NCBI GenBank assembly: GCA_018384835.1
Contig: JAHAYB010000465.1
Location: 1 to 13,009 of the forward strand
Length of the DNA stretch: 13,009 nt
From: Comamonas sp.
Lineage (GTDB): Bacteria > Pseudomonadota > Gammaproteobacteria > Burkholderiales > Burkholderiaceae_C
Direction: 5' to 3'
Positions 1-8,585 of the stretch are shown one piece after another. Made by a program: the position numbers and the translations under genes. How positions within the stretch are numbered: the first letter of the stretch is position 1; every line of letters starts with the position of its first letter. The notes beneath the pieces were generated by a model. The model saw nothing but the letters and a program-made list of their open reading frames with translations, had not been told where the DNA came from and made no database searches.

Positions 1-6
1 GTGTTC

Positions 7-26
7 GGGGTTGGGGAGGGTGGGGG
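7..26 (+). other. Run of G tracts, possible G-quadruplex
   Basis: Four G tracts (7-10, 13-16, 18-20, 22-26) are separated by loops of only 2, 1 and 1 bases, and more G runs follow at 31-35 and 47-54. This fits the usual sequence rule for an intramolecular G-quadruplex. It lies just past the 3' end of hepT, so in the hepT transcript it would appear as C-rich RNA, and the quadruplex could form only on the plus strand. Nothing else is visible in bases 1-54. A function is not shown by the sequence. Confidence 0.45.
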
Positions 27-54
27 TCATGGGGGCTATTTATGATGGGGGGGG

Positions 55-477
55 TTATGTATTTGAGCCTGGGTAGGGACGTAATAAAAAATCCATAATC
101 ATTTTTTCCTTGCGCTGTATGACCAACTGTTGCACCAACCCCAAATCCAGATTCATATAGTCATGCACGATGCGATTACGCAGGCCGATGATGGCGTTCC
201 AGGCAGGCAAATCCGCCCGTTCAATCAGCCCTGATTCAGCCAAAGCAACAAAGGCATCGTAAGCAGAGACGGGAACCACCTGCCCGTATGCCTTCAACCA
301 GCGCTTGGCTTTGCCAATAGCGTTTTCAACACTGATTTGCAGAGCGTGCAACAGCCCGGAAAACTCCAGCCCCGATAAGGGGCGGCCAGATTGCACAATC
401 TGCCGCGCCTCGTCCAAATAGGCCGATTGTGCTGCGGCGGTACGCGCCGTCTCTGCTTGGTAAATATCAAGTTCCAT
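55..477 (-). CDS. hepT: HepT-like toxin of a type VII toxin-antitoxin module
   Basis: This is a 140-residue, mostly helical protein of the HepT/DUF86 group. The signature R-x4-H-x-Y is intact as R100-NRIV-H105-D-Y107. In studied HepT proteins the Arg and His form the ribonuclease site, and the Tyr is AMP-modified by the partner MntA, which silences the toxin. I chose the ATG at 477 (protein MELDIYQAET), because the in-frame extension to 591 lies inside mntA, which is read in another frame. The gene overlaps the end of mntA by 11 bp, so the two are almost certainly translated together. It ends in TAA at 55-57. The function is inferred from the motif and the partner; the RNA target cannot be read from the sequence. 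Confidence 0.88.
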   Translation of the reverse strand: MELDIYQAETARTAAAQSAYLDEARQIVQSGRPLSGLEFSGLLHALQISVENAIGKAKRWLKAYGQVVPVSAYDAFVALAESGLIERADLPAWNAIIGLRNRIVHDYMNLDLGLVQQLVIQRKEKMIMDFLLRPYPGSNT

Positions 478-907
478 ACAGCTTCTCCCATCTAAATGCT
501 TCCACTTCCCGCCAGGTGCGCTGCAAAAACTTCTCCCATCCCAGCGGGTTGCCCAGCCATACGGGCTTACCGTCCTGCGCCACGCTGGCACGCATGGCTA
601 GATTGGCACGGCGCAGGTCAATCAAGTCAATTGCAGCTTCTTCCTGGCCAATCGCCTTGGCCAAAGCACGGCGCAGGGTTTCGGTCTGCCCCAGCAGCGT
701 CCAGCCATCCATGCCGTCTTGCCACATCAGTGCAATATCCCAATCGCTGTCTGGGCGATGAGTTCCCGTAGCGCGGCTGCCCACCAAAATGGCAAAAGCC
801 AAGCCGCTTTCTTGCGCTAGTACGCTGGTCAGGCTATCCAGCAGGGGCTGCTGCGGTGCTTGTGGCGTGGGGGTAGCGTGCTTGTGGTTGGCTATGCAGT
901 CGGTCAT
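467..907 (-). CDS. mntA: MntA-like nucleotidyltransferase antitoxin
   Basis: This 146-residue protein has a minimal nucleotidyltransferase fold. The active-site signature G-S-x10-D-x-D is complete: G43, S44, D55 and D57 in GSRATGTHRPDSDWD. A third acidic residue of the site is probably D94 in AAIDLIDL. In characterised type VII modules this enzyme transfers AMP from ATP to a tyrosine of HepT and so neutralises it. It lies upstream of hepT and its last 11 bp overlap the hepT start. No convincing Shine-Dalgarno precedes the ATG at 907, and the first 20 residues are poorly ordered in composition (Thr/Pro/Gln rich), so a slightly later start is possible. The family assignment is firm. Confidence 0.88.
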   Translation of the reverse strand: MTDCIANHKHATPTPQAPQQPLLDSLTSVLAQESGLAFAILVGSRATGTHRPDSDWDIALMWQDGMDGWTLLGQTETLRRALAKAIGQEEAAIDLIDLRRANLAMRASVAQDGKPVWLGNPLGWEKFLQRTWREVEAFRWEKLYGT

Positions 908-1022
908 GGGGGCAATGCCTGGGGGCGGCAGTCAGTCAAAATGCTGGGGCGCATCTTCGCACAGGATGGTTCGTTATGCGCTGGCTAATAAAAGCGTGCT
1001 CCTGGTCTCAGCGCGAAGGCGT

Positions 1023-1059
1023 GTAGGATGCAAAATCACGCGCAATACATCAGCCTACC
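1023..1059. other. Imperfect hairpin in the spacer between the two TA modules
   Basis: GTAGGATG at the left end can pair with CATC and CTAC at the right end, leaving a 3-base bulge and a loop of about 17 bases. The spacer 908-1100 otherwise shows no gene. It may be a remnant of a dispersed repeat, but I cannot find a second copy in the window, so I assign no function. Confidence 0.25.
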
Positions 1060-1062
1060 CTT

Positions 1063-1078
1063 GTTCAAATTTGTGAAC
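1063..1078. promoter_or_regulatory. Inverted repeat, putative operator of the plus-strand TA module
   Basis: GTTCA-AATTTG-TGAAC is a 5-bp inverted repeat with a 6-bp centre, 22 bases upstream of the toxin ATG at 1101. Such small inverted repeats upstream of type II modules are commonly bound by the HTH antitoxin, which represses its own operon. TTGTTC at 1061-1066 overlaps it and could act as a -35 box, with a poor -10 near 1085-1090. The bases right before the ATG (CCCTCCTT) carry no Shine-Dalgarno, so the toxin may be translated from a short or leaderless transcript. This is inference from position and symmetry. Confidence 0.4.
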
Positions 1079-1100
1079 TACAGATTACATTACCCTCCTT

Positions 1101-1397
1101 ATGTACCAAATCCTTCGCACCAAAGAATTTGACGCTTGGCTAACCGCTCTGCGCGACAAGGTTGGGCAAAAGCAGGTATTGGCACGTCTTGCCCGCTTGT
1201 CACTGGGGCATTGGGGGGACTGCAAGCCTGTGGGTGGTGATGTCACTGAGCTACGCATTGACTCTGGCCCAGGCTACCGCGTGTACTGCTGGCGAGAGGC
1301 AGAAGTGGTCGTCGTTGCCCTAGGCGGCGGTAGTAAATCCACCCAGCAGCGCGACATAGCCAGGGCGCAGGCCATGGTGCAAAGTTTGAAGGAGTAA
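1101..1397 (+). CDS. RelE/ParE-superfamily toxin, HI1419 (Gp49) type
   Basis: This 98-residue protein has the pattern of the 'addiction module killer protein' group (the family named after Haemophilus HI1419). The core runs TELRIDSGPGYRVYCW (residues 49-64), followed by a hydrophobic strand, GGGSKSTQQRDI (75-86) and a C-terminal helix. R52, R60 and K79 are the conserved basic positions that would contact RNA in RelE-like mRNA interferases; whether this member cleaves ribosome-bound mRNA or acts otherwise cannot be told. It is the first gene of a two-gene operon, toxin before antitoxin, as in HigBA-like systems. Length is normal and no residue looks missing. Confidence 0.88.
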   Translation: MYQILRTKEFDAWLTALRDKVGQKQVLARLARLSLGHWGDCKPVGGDVTELRIDSGPGYRVYCWREAEVVVVALGGGSKSTQQRDIARAQAMVQSLKE

Positions 1398-1403
1398 GTT
1401 GCA

Positions 1404-1715
1404 ATGAACCCCACCGCCGCCGAAAAGCTAGGCATTAAGCCCTTTGATGTGACTGAGTACCTTTTATCTGATGCTGATTGCGCAGCCTATTTGCAAGCCT
1501 GCTTAGAACAAGCCCCCGACGATGCTGCGCTGTTTGCCAAGGCTTTGGGCGATGTGGCTCGCGCTCGCGGCATGATGCAGTTGGCCAAAGATTCTGGCCT
1601 CAGCCGCGAGGGGTTGTACAAAGCCTTGAGCACCAACGGCAACCCCAGCTTCTCCACCGTCATGAAGGTGCTCCATGCGCTAGGGCTGCAAATCAGCATC
1701 ACAGAGCCGGGATAA
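1404..1715 (+). CDS. HI1420-type addiction module antidote protein (HTH antitoxin)
   Basis: This 103-residue partner of the preceding toxin starts 6 bp after the toxin stop, with AAGGAG at 1389-1394 placed 9 bases before its ATG. The N-terminal part (FDVTEYLLSDADCAAYL, 14-30) and the Xre-like helix-turn-helix at about 55-95 (MMQLAKDSGLSREGLYKALS, then GNPSFSTVMKVLHALGL) match the antidote family named after HI1420. The protein should bind and block the toxin and repress the operon, probably at the inverted repeat at 1063-1078. The stop codon is 3 bp from the rlmD stop on the other strand with no terminator between, so transcripts may run antisense into rlmD. Confidence 0.88.
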   Translation: MNPTAAEKLGIKPFDVTEYLLSDADCAAYLQACLEQAPDDAALFAKALGDVARARGMMQLAKDSGLSREGLYKALSTNGNPSFSTVMKVLHALGLQISITEPG

Positions 1716-1718
1716 GCC

Positions 1719-3200
1719 TCACCCCATCCACTCAAACACCGCCATGCTTTCCACATGGGCGGTGTGGGGGAACATATTTACTACGCCCGCAGCGGTGCAA
1801 CGGTAGCCCGCTTGGTGTACCAGCAAGCCCGCATCACGCGCCAAAGTAGCGGGGTTGCAACTGACATAGACGATGCGCTGGGGCGGTTGCCAGGCTTCGT
1901 GCCCAGCGGGGAGCGGTGCGGCATCTTGCGCGCCTAGGCGGGCGTGGTGGATGTCGGCCAGGGCTTTGACTAGGGCGAATGCGCCTTCGCGGGGAGGGTC
2001 CACTAGCCATTTATCAGCATGGCCGTCGGCCATAAGCAGCTCGGGGGTCATCTCAAACAGGTTACGCGCGACAAACTCGGTAGCGGCCAATGCCTGACCG
2101 GGCAGGCGCTGGGCTTGGTTGTGGGCGTAGTTCTCATTAGAGCGTTGCACCAAAGCACTACTGCCTTCAATGCCCAGCACCTGCCCCGCTTGGGTGGCAA
2201 TGGGCAGGGTGAAGTTGCCCAGGCCACAGAACCAGTCAATCACGCGGTCGGTTTTCTGCGCCCCCAGCAGGCGCAGGGCGCGGGTCACTAGCACTTGGTT
2301 GATATGGGGGTTGACCTGGGTAAAGTCCGTGGGCTTGAAGGGCATACGAATGCCAAATTCTGGCAAGGCGTAGGCCAGTTGCGCCGCGCCTTCTGCGTCC
2401 AGCAGGTGGACGGTATCGGGTCCCTTGGGTTGCAGCCACCATTGCAGGCCGTGCTGGGCATGGTCGCGGGCAAATTGGCGCAGGCGCTCTAGGTCGGCAG
2501 CGCTCAGGGGTTCGAGGTGGCGCAGCACCAGGGCGGTAACGCTATCGCCGCAGGCCAATTCAATTTGCGGGCAGGTGTCGCGGGCATCCATGCTGGCAAT
2601 CAGGGCGCGTAGGGGCAGCAGCATGGCATCAACATGAGGAGGCAGGACTTTGCAGGTCTGCATATCAGCGATGTAGCGACTTTTGCGCTCGTGAAAGCCA
2701 ATCAGCACCTCGCCCTTTTTGATGACGTGGCGCACCGCCATGCGGGCGCGGTAGCGGTAGCCCCAGGCGGGGCCTTCAATCGGGCGCAGGATGTTTTCTG
2801 GCTTGACTTTGCCCAGGTGCCACAGGTTATCTTCCAGCACGCGCTGCTTGATGGCTACTTGGGCGCTGGCGTGCATATGCTGCATTTTGCAGCCGCCGCA
2901 AGCGCCGGTATGCAGGCCAAAGTGGGGGCAGCCGGGCTGCACGCGCAGGGAGGATGGGCGGTGGATGTCGGTTAGCTCGGCCTGCTCCCAGTTGTTTTTT
3001 TTGCGCTTGGTTTTGGCGCTGACCAGCTCGCCGGGCAAAGCGCCATCAATAAAGACGACTTTGCCATCGGGGCGGTGCGCTACGCCTTGTGCGTCCATGT
3101 CCATGGACTCGATGTGCAGCCAGCCTTCGGGCAGGGCAGGGTCGGCAGTGGGAGGGGTTACAGACGTAACAGGTGGGGGGGTAGAGGCAGCTTGATTCAT
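1719..3200 (-). CDS. rlmD: 23S rRNA (uracil-C5)-methyltransferase RlmD
   Basis: RlmD (RumA) methylates C5 of U1939 (E. coli numbering) in 23S rRNA, using S-adenosylmethionine and a catalytic cysteine. The 493 residues begin with a Pro/Thr-rich tail (1-24) and a TRAM RNA-binding domain (about 26-80). The four ligands of an iron-sulfur cluster follow: C91, C101, C104 and C183. The methyltransferase domain shows FTQVN (293-297), the SAM loop [11 protein letters not shown] (322-332), DPPREG (401-406) and the catalytic C448 in [13 protein letters not shown]484 in HVES is the likely general base. The protein is somewhat longer than E. coli RumA because of the N-terminal tail and an insert around 420-440. 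It lies 85 bp after serS but beyond the serS terminator, so it probably has its own promoter. No strong Shine-Dalgarno is seen. Confidence 0.95.
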   Translation of the reverse strand: MNQAASTPPPVTSVTPPTADPALPEGWLHIESMDMDAQGVAHRPDGKVVFIDGALPGELVSAKTKRKKNNWEQAELTDIHRPSSLRVQPGCPHFGLHTGACGGCKMQHMHASAQVAIKQRVLEDNLWHLGKVKPENILRPIEGPAWGYRYRARMAVRHVIKKGEVLIGFHERKSRYIADMQTCKVLPPHVDAMLLPLRALIASMDARDTCPQIELACGDSVTALVLRHLEPLSAADLERLRQFARDHAQHGLQWWLQPKGPDTVHLLDAEGAAQLAYALPEFGIRMPFKPTDFTQVNPHINQVLVTRALRLLGAQKTDRVIDWFCGLGNFTLPIATQAGQVLGIEGSSALVQRSNENYAHNQAQRLPGQALAATEFVARNLFEMTPELLMADGHADKWLVDPPREGAFALVKALADIHHARLGAQDAAPLPAGHEAWQPPQRIVYVSCNPATLARDAGLLVHQAGYRCTAAGVVNMFPHTAHVESMAVFEWMG

Positions 3201-3238
3201 AGTGGCGGCGATTGTCTCAGATGGCCGCTGGGGGGATG

Positions 3239-3262
3239 AAAAAAGCCCCGGTGAAGGGGCTT
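3239..3262 (-). terminator. Rho-independent terminator of serS
   Basis: On the minus strand AAGCCCC (3262-3256) pairs with GGGGCTT (3249-3243) around the loop TTCACC, and the stem runs into TTTTTT ending at 3239. It begins 23 bases after the serS stop and separates serS from rlmD. Confidence 0.88.
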
Positions 3263-3284
3263 ATAGGAGGGGCTGAGAAGAAGG

Positions 3285-4631
<1,347 letters not shown>

Positions 4632-4664
4632 CTAAAAAAAGTCAAGCCCCCGATTGTGCCGTGA

Positions 4665-4712
4665 ATGGCTGCTGCTAATAGCGGTATGGCTGTCATAGCC
4701 GTAGCAGGCCAT
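4665..4712 (-). promoter_or_regulatory. Nested hairpin in the serS leader
   Basis: Three stacked inverted repeats share one axis: ATGGC/GCCAT (4665-4669 with 4708-4712), TGCTA/TAGCA (4673-4677 with 4702-4706) and GGCT/AGCC (4688-4691 with 4697-4700), separated by small internal loops, one of about 10 bases on one side. The whole would fold as an irregular stem of about 48 bases, 50 bases upstream of the serS start. GGTATG/CATAGCC within it offers an alternative top stem. It might affect serS expression, but it has no T run and is not a T-box I can recognise. The rest of 4614-4774 shows no gene; TTGACT occurs at about 4639-4644 (minus) without a good -10. Confidence 0.35.
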
Positions 4713-4774
4713 GAACGGCAAATCAGCCGCAGCCCGGCTTATATCTGCTGTTGCAGCGAAGCGGAAGCAGAAAC

Positions 4775-4803
4775 GAAAAAGGCCAGTTCCGCAAAACTGG
4801 CCT
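4775..4803 (-). terminator. Rho-independent terminator of tRNA-His
   Basis: On the minus strand AGGCCAGTT pairs with AACTGGCCT around the loop TTGCGG, followed by TTTT. The 9-bp perfect stem begins 17 bases after the encoded CCA of the tRNA. It isolates the tRNA from serS. Confidence 0.92.
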
Positions 4804-4819
4804 AAGTCGTTGATTTATT

Positions 4820-4896
4820 TGGGGTGGCTGATGGGGCTCGAACCCACGACAACAGGAATCACAATCCTGGACTCTACCAACTGAGCTACAGCCACC
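4820..4896 (-). tRNA. tRNA-His (anticodon GTG)
   Basis: The 77 bases, read on the minus strand, begin GGTGGCTGTAGCTCAGTTGG and end GCCACC-CCA. The anticodon arm is CAGGA-TTGTGAT-TCCTG, giving anticodon GTG for histidine. The T arm carries GTTCGAGCC. As in other bacterial tRNA-His genes, the encoded extra G at position -1 faces C73, the identity element for histidyl-tRNA synthetase. The CCA end is encoded. It has its own -10 box upstream and terminator downstream, so it is a single-tRNA transcript. Confidence 0.97.
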
Positions 4897-4909
4897 GTAG
4901 AAAAAACTG

Positions 4910-4937
4910 ATTATAGCCTATCTTTCAGACCTGTTTT
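4910..4937 (-). promoter_or_regulatory. Promoter of tRNA-His
   Basis: On the minus strand TATAAT (4915-4910) matches the sigma-70 -10 consensus exactly and lies 13 bases before the tRNA 5' end, so transcription would start a few bases before the mature tRNA. The -35 is poor: AAAACA with a 16-base spacer shares only the ACA half with the consensus. Confidence 0.7.
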
Positions 4938-5001
4938 TTGAATTGGGCTTCCAAAGCCATTCTTTAGGTGATTTCCTTGTTGATGCGGAAAAGCGATTTC
5001 T

Positions 5002-5025
5002 AAAAAACCTTTTGATTTACAAAGG
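5002..5025 (-). terminator. Probable weak terminator at the end of ppiD
   Basis: On the minus strand CCTTT (5025-5021) pairs with AAAGG (5012-5008) and is followed by TTTTTT (5007-5002). The stem overlaps the ppiD stop codon and is only 5 bp, so termination may be partial. The tRNA-His promoter follows directly. Confidence 0.5.
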
Positions 5026-6933
5026 CTTGGCGGGCTTGATGTGTACCTTGAACTGCTCTTTAAGCCATTCGTAGTAGGCAGTGGTTTCTGCCTGGGCTTG
5101 AATTTGCTGGTACTGCTCTAGCGCCAGCTCGGCAATCTCTGGGCTTTGAGTGGGTGGGGGGAGCACTTGCTCGACCTTCACAATGGCATAGCCCTGTGCG
5201 CCACGGTCAACCCCAACCCAGGCGGGCAAGGTGTCGGTGGGGGCTTGCAGGGCGGCCTCTAGGACGGCTGGTGCTAGCTCTGCTGGCTGGTCACGGCTGA
5301 TGGTGCGGCTGGCTCCTAGCAGGGGGGATGCCTCTGCCTGGACGGCATCAGCCTGCCAAGTTTGCAATAGTGCCTGACCGGCTTGCTTGGCGAGGTGAGC
5401 CGCTTGCTCGGCGCTGTAGGCGGCTAGGACTTGTTCGCGCACTTCTTCCAAGGCTTGCAGCTTGGCAGGTTGATAGTCCAGCACACGGGCTGCCACAAGC
5501 TGGTTGCTGGCAGTTTCGATGGCATCGGTATTGCGTTTGTTTTCTAAGCTGTCGCTGGAGAAGATGGCCTCTAGCAGGTCTGCGTTTGCCAAGGTGGCTG
5601 GGGTCTGGGAGTTTGGCTCGCGGGTAATGCCTGTGGCGGTTTGAATGTGCAAGCCTAGCTTTTGAGCCACCGGCTCTAGGCTGTCGGGCTGCTCATAGAC
5701 GGTGTTGCTGAAGTCTTCGGCCACTTGGGCAAATAGTTGTTGCGCTTGCTGGTCTTTAAGCGCCTGGGCAATGCGTGGGCGCAGTTGCTCGAAGCTGGGA
5801 ATGTCCGCCGCCTTGATGTCTGTAACTTGGATGATGTGGTAGCCAAAGTCGGTTTGTACCAAGTGCTCGGCAATCGCCCCTTTTTCCAGGGTGAAGGCGG
5901 CTTGCTCAAACTCGGAGACCATCGCGCCACGGGTAAAAAAGCCTAAATCACCACCAGCGCTGCTAGAGCCTGGGTCTTGCGAGGCTTCTTTGGCAATAAC
6001 GGCAAAGTCTTGGGGGGCTTGTTGCACACGCTCTAGCAGGGCTTGCGCCTGGGTTTGGGCTGCCGCTCGGGCTTGCTCGTCCATCTCAGGGCTGGTGCTG
6101 ATAAGAATGTGGCGGGCGCGGCGCTCTTCCTGGCTATTGGCTAGGCTGGCGGCATTTTCTTGGTAGTAGGTGCGCAGGTCTTGCTCATCGACTTCAATGC
6201 TTTGGCGCACGCTGGCCATGTCCAGCACCACGTATTGCACCGTGGCTTGCTCGGCCTGCTCGTAGCGCGATTGGTGCTGTTGGTAGTAGGCGGCCAGGTC
6301 GGCCTCTTGAGGCTGCACTTGCTGGGCGTAGTCTTGGGGCTGAAATTGCGCCAAGCGTATCTGGCGGTTTTGCAGCATGGCTTGCATGGCCAGCTCGGCC
6401 ACGGTGCTACTGGCCAAGGTGGTGGCATCTAGTACGCCCAGCACTTGCCCTAAAGAGAGGTCGCGGCGCACCGAGGCCTCAAACCCCTCGGGGGTCATGC
6501 CCTGGGCGGCCACCAGGTTGCGATAGGCTTGGGTGTCTAGGCTGCCATCGTCGCGGCGCAAGGCGGCAATGGCGGGCACGGCTTGCAAGGCGTTGGCTAA
6601 GGCGGCATCGCTGGCAACCAAGTGCATTTTTTGTACGGCAGCTAGCAAGACCTGCTCGCGCACCAGGCGCTCTAGGGTGGCGTAGCGGGCTTGGTCGCTA
6701 TCGAGCCATTGGGCGCTGATTTCTGGCTGCTCGGCGCGTAGGCGGTCGCTGTCTTGGCGGTGGATGCTGTCCCACTGCGCTTGGGTGATGTCTTGGCCAT
6801 CAATGCGTGCGACAACGGGGCTGTTTTCGGAGAAGTAGCTACTGTCCACGCCAACCAGCACAAACGAAGGAATAATCAACAAAAACAACAAGAGCATAAC
6901 AATCTTGGAGTTTTTGCGGATGGACTCAAACAT
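5017..6933 (-). CDS. ppiD: PpiD-type periplasmic peptidyl-prolyl isomerase/chaperone
   Basis: PpiD is an inner-membrane-anchored chaperone that meets proteins leaving the Sec translocon. The 638 residues start [14 protein letters not shown], with one membrane helix (about 11-29), a short basic N-terminus in the cytoplasm and a large periplasmic part. A SurA-like helical chaperone region spans about 40-240. A parvulin domain follows at about 269-372, with ARHILIS (273-279), [11 protein letters not shown] (323-333) and the closing [10 protein letters not shown] (364-373). The C-terminal 250 residues hold a second, degenerate chaperone-like half. I chose the ATG at 6933 because the upstream extension to 7074 reads unlike a membrane protein N-terminus and PpiD proteins begin exactly at MF(E)xIR. 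The single N-terminal anchor favours PpiD over the soluble SurA. Confidence 0.94.
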   Translation of the reverse strand: MFESIRKNSKIVMLLLFLLIIPSFVLVGVDSSYFSENSPVVARIDGQDITQAQWDSIHRQDSDRLRAEQPEISAQWLDSDQARYATLERLVREQVLLAAVQKMHLVASDAALANALQAVPAIAALRRDDGSLDTQAYRNLVAAQGMTPEGFEASVRRDLSLGQVLGVLDATTLASSTVAELAMQAMLQNRQIRLAQFQPQDYAQQVQPQEADLAAYYQQHQSRYEQAEQATVQYVVLDMASVRQSIEVDEQDLRTYYQENAASLANSQEERRARHILISTSPEMDEQARAAAQTQAQALLERVQQAPQDFAVIAKEASQDPGSSSAGGDLGFFTRGAMVSEFEQAAFTLEKGAIAEHLVQTDFGYHIIQVTDIKAADIPSFEQLRPRIAQALKDQQAQQLFAQVAEDFSNTVYEQPDSLEPVAQKLGLHIQTATGITREPNSQTPATLANADLLEAIFSSDSLENKRNTDAIETASNQLVAARVLDYQPAKLQALEEVREQVLAAYSAEQAAHLAKQAGQALLQTWQADAVQAEASPLLGASRTISRDQPAELAPAVLEAALQAPTDTLPAWVGVDRGAQGYAIVKVEQVLPPPTQSPEIAELALEQYQQIQAQAETTAYYEWLKEQFKVHIKPAKPL

Positions 6934-7179
6934 GGTGTTTATCTTTCTGCAAGCAAGTGCAAAACAGACCCCAATGGGGAAGTATTGAGGTTGTGGGCAT
7001 CGGCGCTTTGCTTTTTCGGCGCAGGCCAAAGAAAAACCGCGCATTTTACCGAGATGTGCGAAAAGCCCCACCATTCATAGCCGGGGCGTGCAGCGTGGCT
7101 GCCCAAAATATCCGGCAGTGAAAGACAACTGCCAAAGCGGCTTGCTGCAACACCATGCCAACAGCAAGTGCTGTAGAAG

Positions 7180-7219
7180 CCCCCTCGCCCTTGCTTTTAT
7201 GGCTTTGGGGGCGGGGAGG
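7180..7219 (-). other. GC-rich stem-loop just after the TRAP binding protein gene
   Basis: On the minus strand CCTCCCCGCCC (7219-7209) pairs with GGGCGAGGGGG (7190-7180), 10 of 11 pairs including one G-U, around an 18-base loop. It begins 4 bases after the TAA at 7223-7225. No T run follows, so it is not a standard Rho-independent terminator; it may stabilise the mRNA end. A smaller perfect hairpin, ACAGCA-AG-TGCTGT, follows at 7161-7174. The remaining spacer up to ppiD (6934-7160) shows no gene; it must carry the ppiD promoter, which I cannot place. Confidence 0.45.
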
Positions 7220-7222
7220 GTA

Positions 7223-8302
7223 TTACAGCTTTTGCGCCATCATGAAGCTGTCAAAACGCGCTTCGGCAAAGCGGAACCACAGCAGTTGGTCACGCTGGAA
7301 GTTGCGGTAGTCACCGTAGATTTTCTTCCAATCGGGGTTTTTTGCATCTAGCTCGGCGTACAGCTCCATGGCGGCTTTGAACGATGCGTCCATCACCTGC
7401 TGCGGGAAGGGCAGCACCTTGGCCTTGGCAGCGACCAGTTGCTTCAAAGCACCGGGGTTGCGGGCATCGTACTTGGCTTGGGTGGTGACGTGGGCATCGT
7501 GGGCGGCAGAGCGCACAATGGCTTTGTACTCATCGCTTAGGCCGTTAAACGCTTTGTCGTTGAGGTAGAAGGCCAGGTTCAGCGAGCCTTCCCACCAGCC
7601 GGGGTAGTAGTAGAAGGGGGCAACTTTATTCAGACCCAGCTTCAGGTCGTCATAGGGGCCAATCCACTCAGCCGCATCAATCGTGCCTTTTTCTAGGGAC
7701 TGGTAAATTTCGCCAGCGGGAATGTTTTGGGGCACTACGTCTAGCTTTTCCAGCACTTTGCCAGCGAAACCACCAGCGCGGAATTTCAAGCCCTTGAGGT
7801 CCTCTACCGTTTTGATTTCTTTGCGATACCAGCCGCCCATTTGCGTACCGGTGTTGCCGCCAGGCAGGGCAATGATGTTGTACTTGGCGTAGAACTCGTT
7901 CATCAGCTTGCCGCCGTTGCCATCAATAAACCAAGAAGATAGCTGGCGCGAGTTCATGCCAAAGGGAATGGCACCGCCAATAGCAAACACCTCGTTCTTG
8001 CCAAAGAAGTAGTAAGGCGCGGTGTGGCACATCTCAACCGTGCCGCTTTCCACCCCATCAACCACGTTAAAGGCGGGCATTAGCTCGCCAGCTTGGTGTA
8101 CGGATACGTCAAACTTGCCGCCGGACATTTTCTTGACGGCATCAGCAAACACCTCGGCAGCGCCATAAATGGTGTCTAGCGACTTGGGGAAGCTAGAGGC
8201 AATGCGCCAGCGAATGGCTTGCTGGGCATGAACGGCAGGTGCTGCCGCAGCAGCCAAGATGCCAGCCATGCCAGCGTTTTTCAGTACAGAGCGACGATCC
8301 AT
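7223..8302 (-). CDS. TRAP transporter solute-binding protein (DctP family, TakP-like)
   Basis: This 359-residue periplasmic receptor would deliver a carboxylate to a TRAP secondary transporter. The N-terminus MDRRSVLKNAGMAG has twin arginines (R3, R4) followed by a hydrophobic stretch and AVHA before Q27, which looks like a Tat signal peptide. The mature part begins IRWRIASSFPKSLDTIYGAA and carries R175 in LKFRAGG, the conserved arginine that binds the ligand carboxylate in TRAP receptors. The start pattern and the motif AAEWIGPYDD resemble receptors of the TakP (alpha-keto acid) branch, but the ligand cannot be read from sequence. A good Shine-Dalgarno, GAGGAG, sits at 8317-8312, 9 bases before the ATG. 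No DctQ or DctM permease gene lies next to it, so it is an orphan receptor. Confidence 0.92.
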   Translation of the reverse strand: MDRRSVLKNAGMAGILAAAAAPAVHAQQAIRWRIASSFPKSLDTIYGAAEVFADAVKKMSGGKFDVSVHQAGELMPAFNVVDGVESGTVEMCHTAPYYFFGKNEVFAIGGAIPFGMNSRQLSSWFIDGNGGKLMNEFYAKYNIIALPGGNTGTQMGGWYRKEIKTVEDLKGLKFRAGGFAGKVLEKLDVVPQNIPAGEIYQSLEKGTIDAAEWIGPYDDLKLGLNKVAPFYYYPGWWEGSLNLAFYLNDKAFNGLSDEYKAIVRSAAHDAHVTTQAKYDARNPGALKQLVAAKAKVLPFPQQVMDASFKAAMELYAELDAKNPDWKKIYGDYRNFQRDQLLWFRFAEARFDSFMMAQKL

Positions 8303-8361
8303 TGTTGCAGTCTCCTCATTGATTTATTGCGGGAACGGCCATTCTGACTGCTTTTGATGGC

Positions 8362-8377
8362 AATTTTCTTGAAAATT
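8362..8377. promoter_or_regulatory. Perfect AT-rich palindrome upstream of the TRAP binding protein gene
   Basis: AATTTTC-TT-GAAAATT is a 7-bp perfect inverted repeat with a 2-bp centre, 60 bp upstream of the TRAP gene ATG and about 210 bp upstream of the plus-strand gene at 8586. It is markedly more AT-rich than its surroundings and is a good candidate for a regulator binding site in this divergent 283-bp spacer. The regulator is unknown. Confidence 0.45.
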
Positions 8378-8512
8378 TTTTGAACCTGCCTGTCACTTTT
8401 CCTCATCTGCGCCAAAGCGCAAGCGTGCTGTTGCGTGGCAGGGCTCAAAATCCCGTATGCTATTTTCTTTGCGGCCTATGAGGGTTTTTCCCTTGAAGCG
8501 TGGCAGGCAAAT

Positions 8513-8550
8513 CCCCATATGGGGGACTCTTAGCCAGCCGACTTGGCTGG
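8513..8550. promoter_or_regulatory. Palindrome and hairpin before the Ala-rich gene
   Basis: CCCCATATGGGG (8513-8524) is a perfect 12-bp palindrome. Ten bases on, CCAGCC-GACTT-GGCTGG (8534-8550) forms a 6-bp hairpin followed by a T-rich stretch. TTGAAG at 8494-8499 with a 17-base spacer puts CATATG of the palindrome at the -10 position, so the palindrome might overlap a weak promoter. These lie 36 to 73 bases upstream of the ATG at 8586. The functional reading is inference. Confidence 0.35.
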
Positions 8551-8585
8551 TATGGTTTATTTTTTATTGAGAAATGGTTTTTTGA

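Noticed and set aside
6934..7074. 47-residue N-terminal extension of PpiD
   Set aside because: It reads as Cys/Arg-rich sequence unlike an export signal, while the ATG at 6933 gives the canonical [10 protein letters not shown] start followed at once by the membrane helix.
7180..7219. Rho-independent terminator of the TRAP receptor gene
   Set aside because: The stem is strong but no T run follows; kept only as a stem-loop of unknown role.
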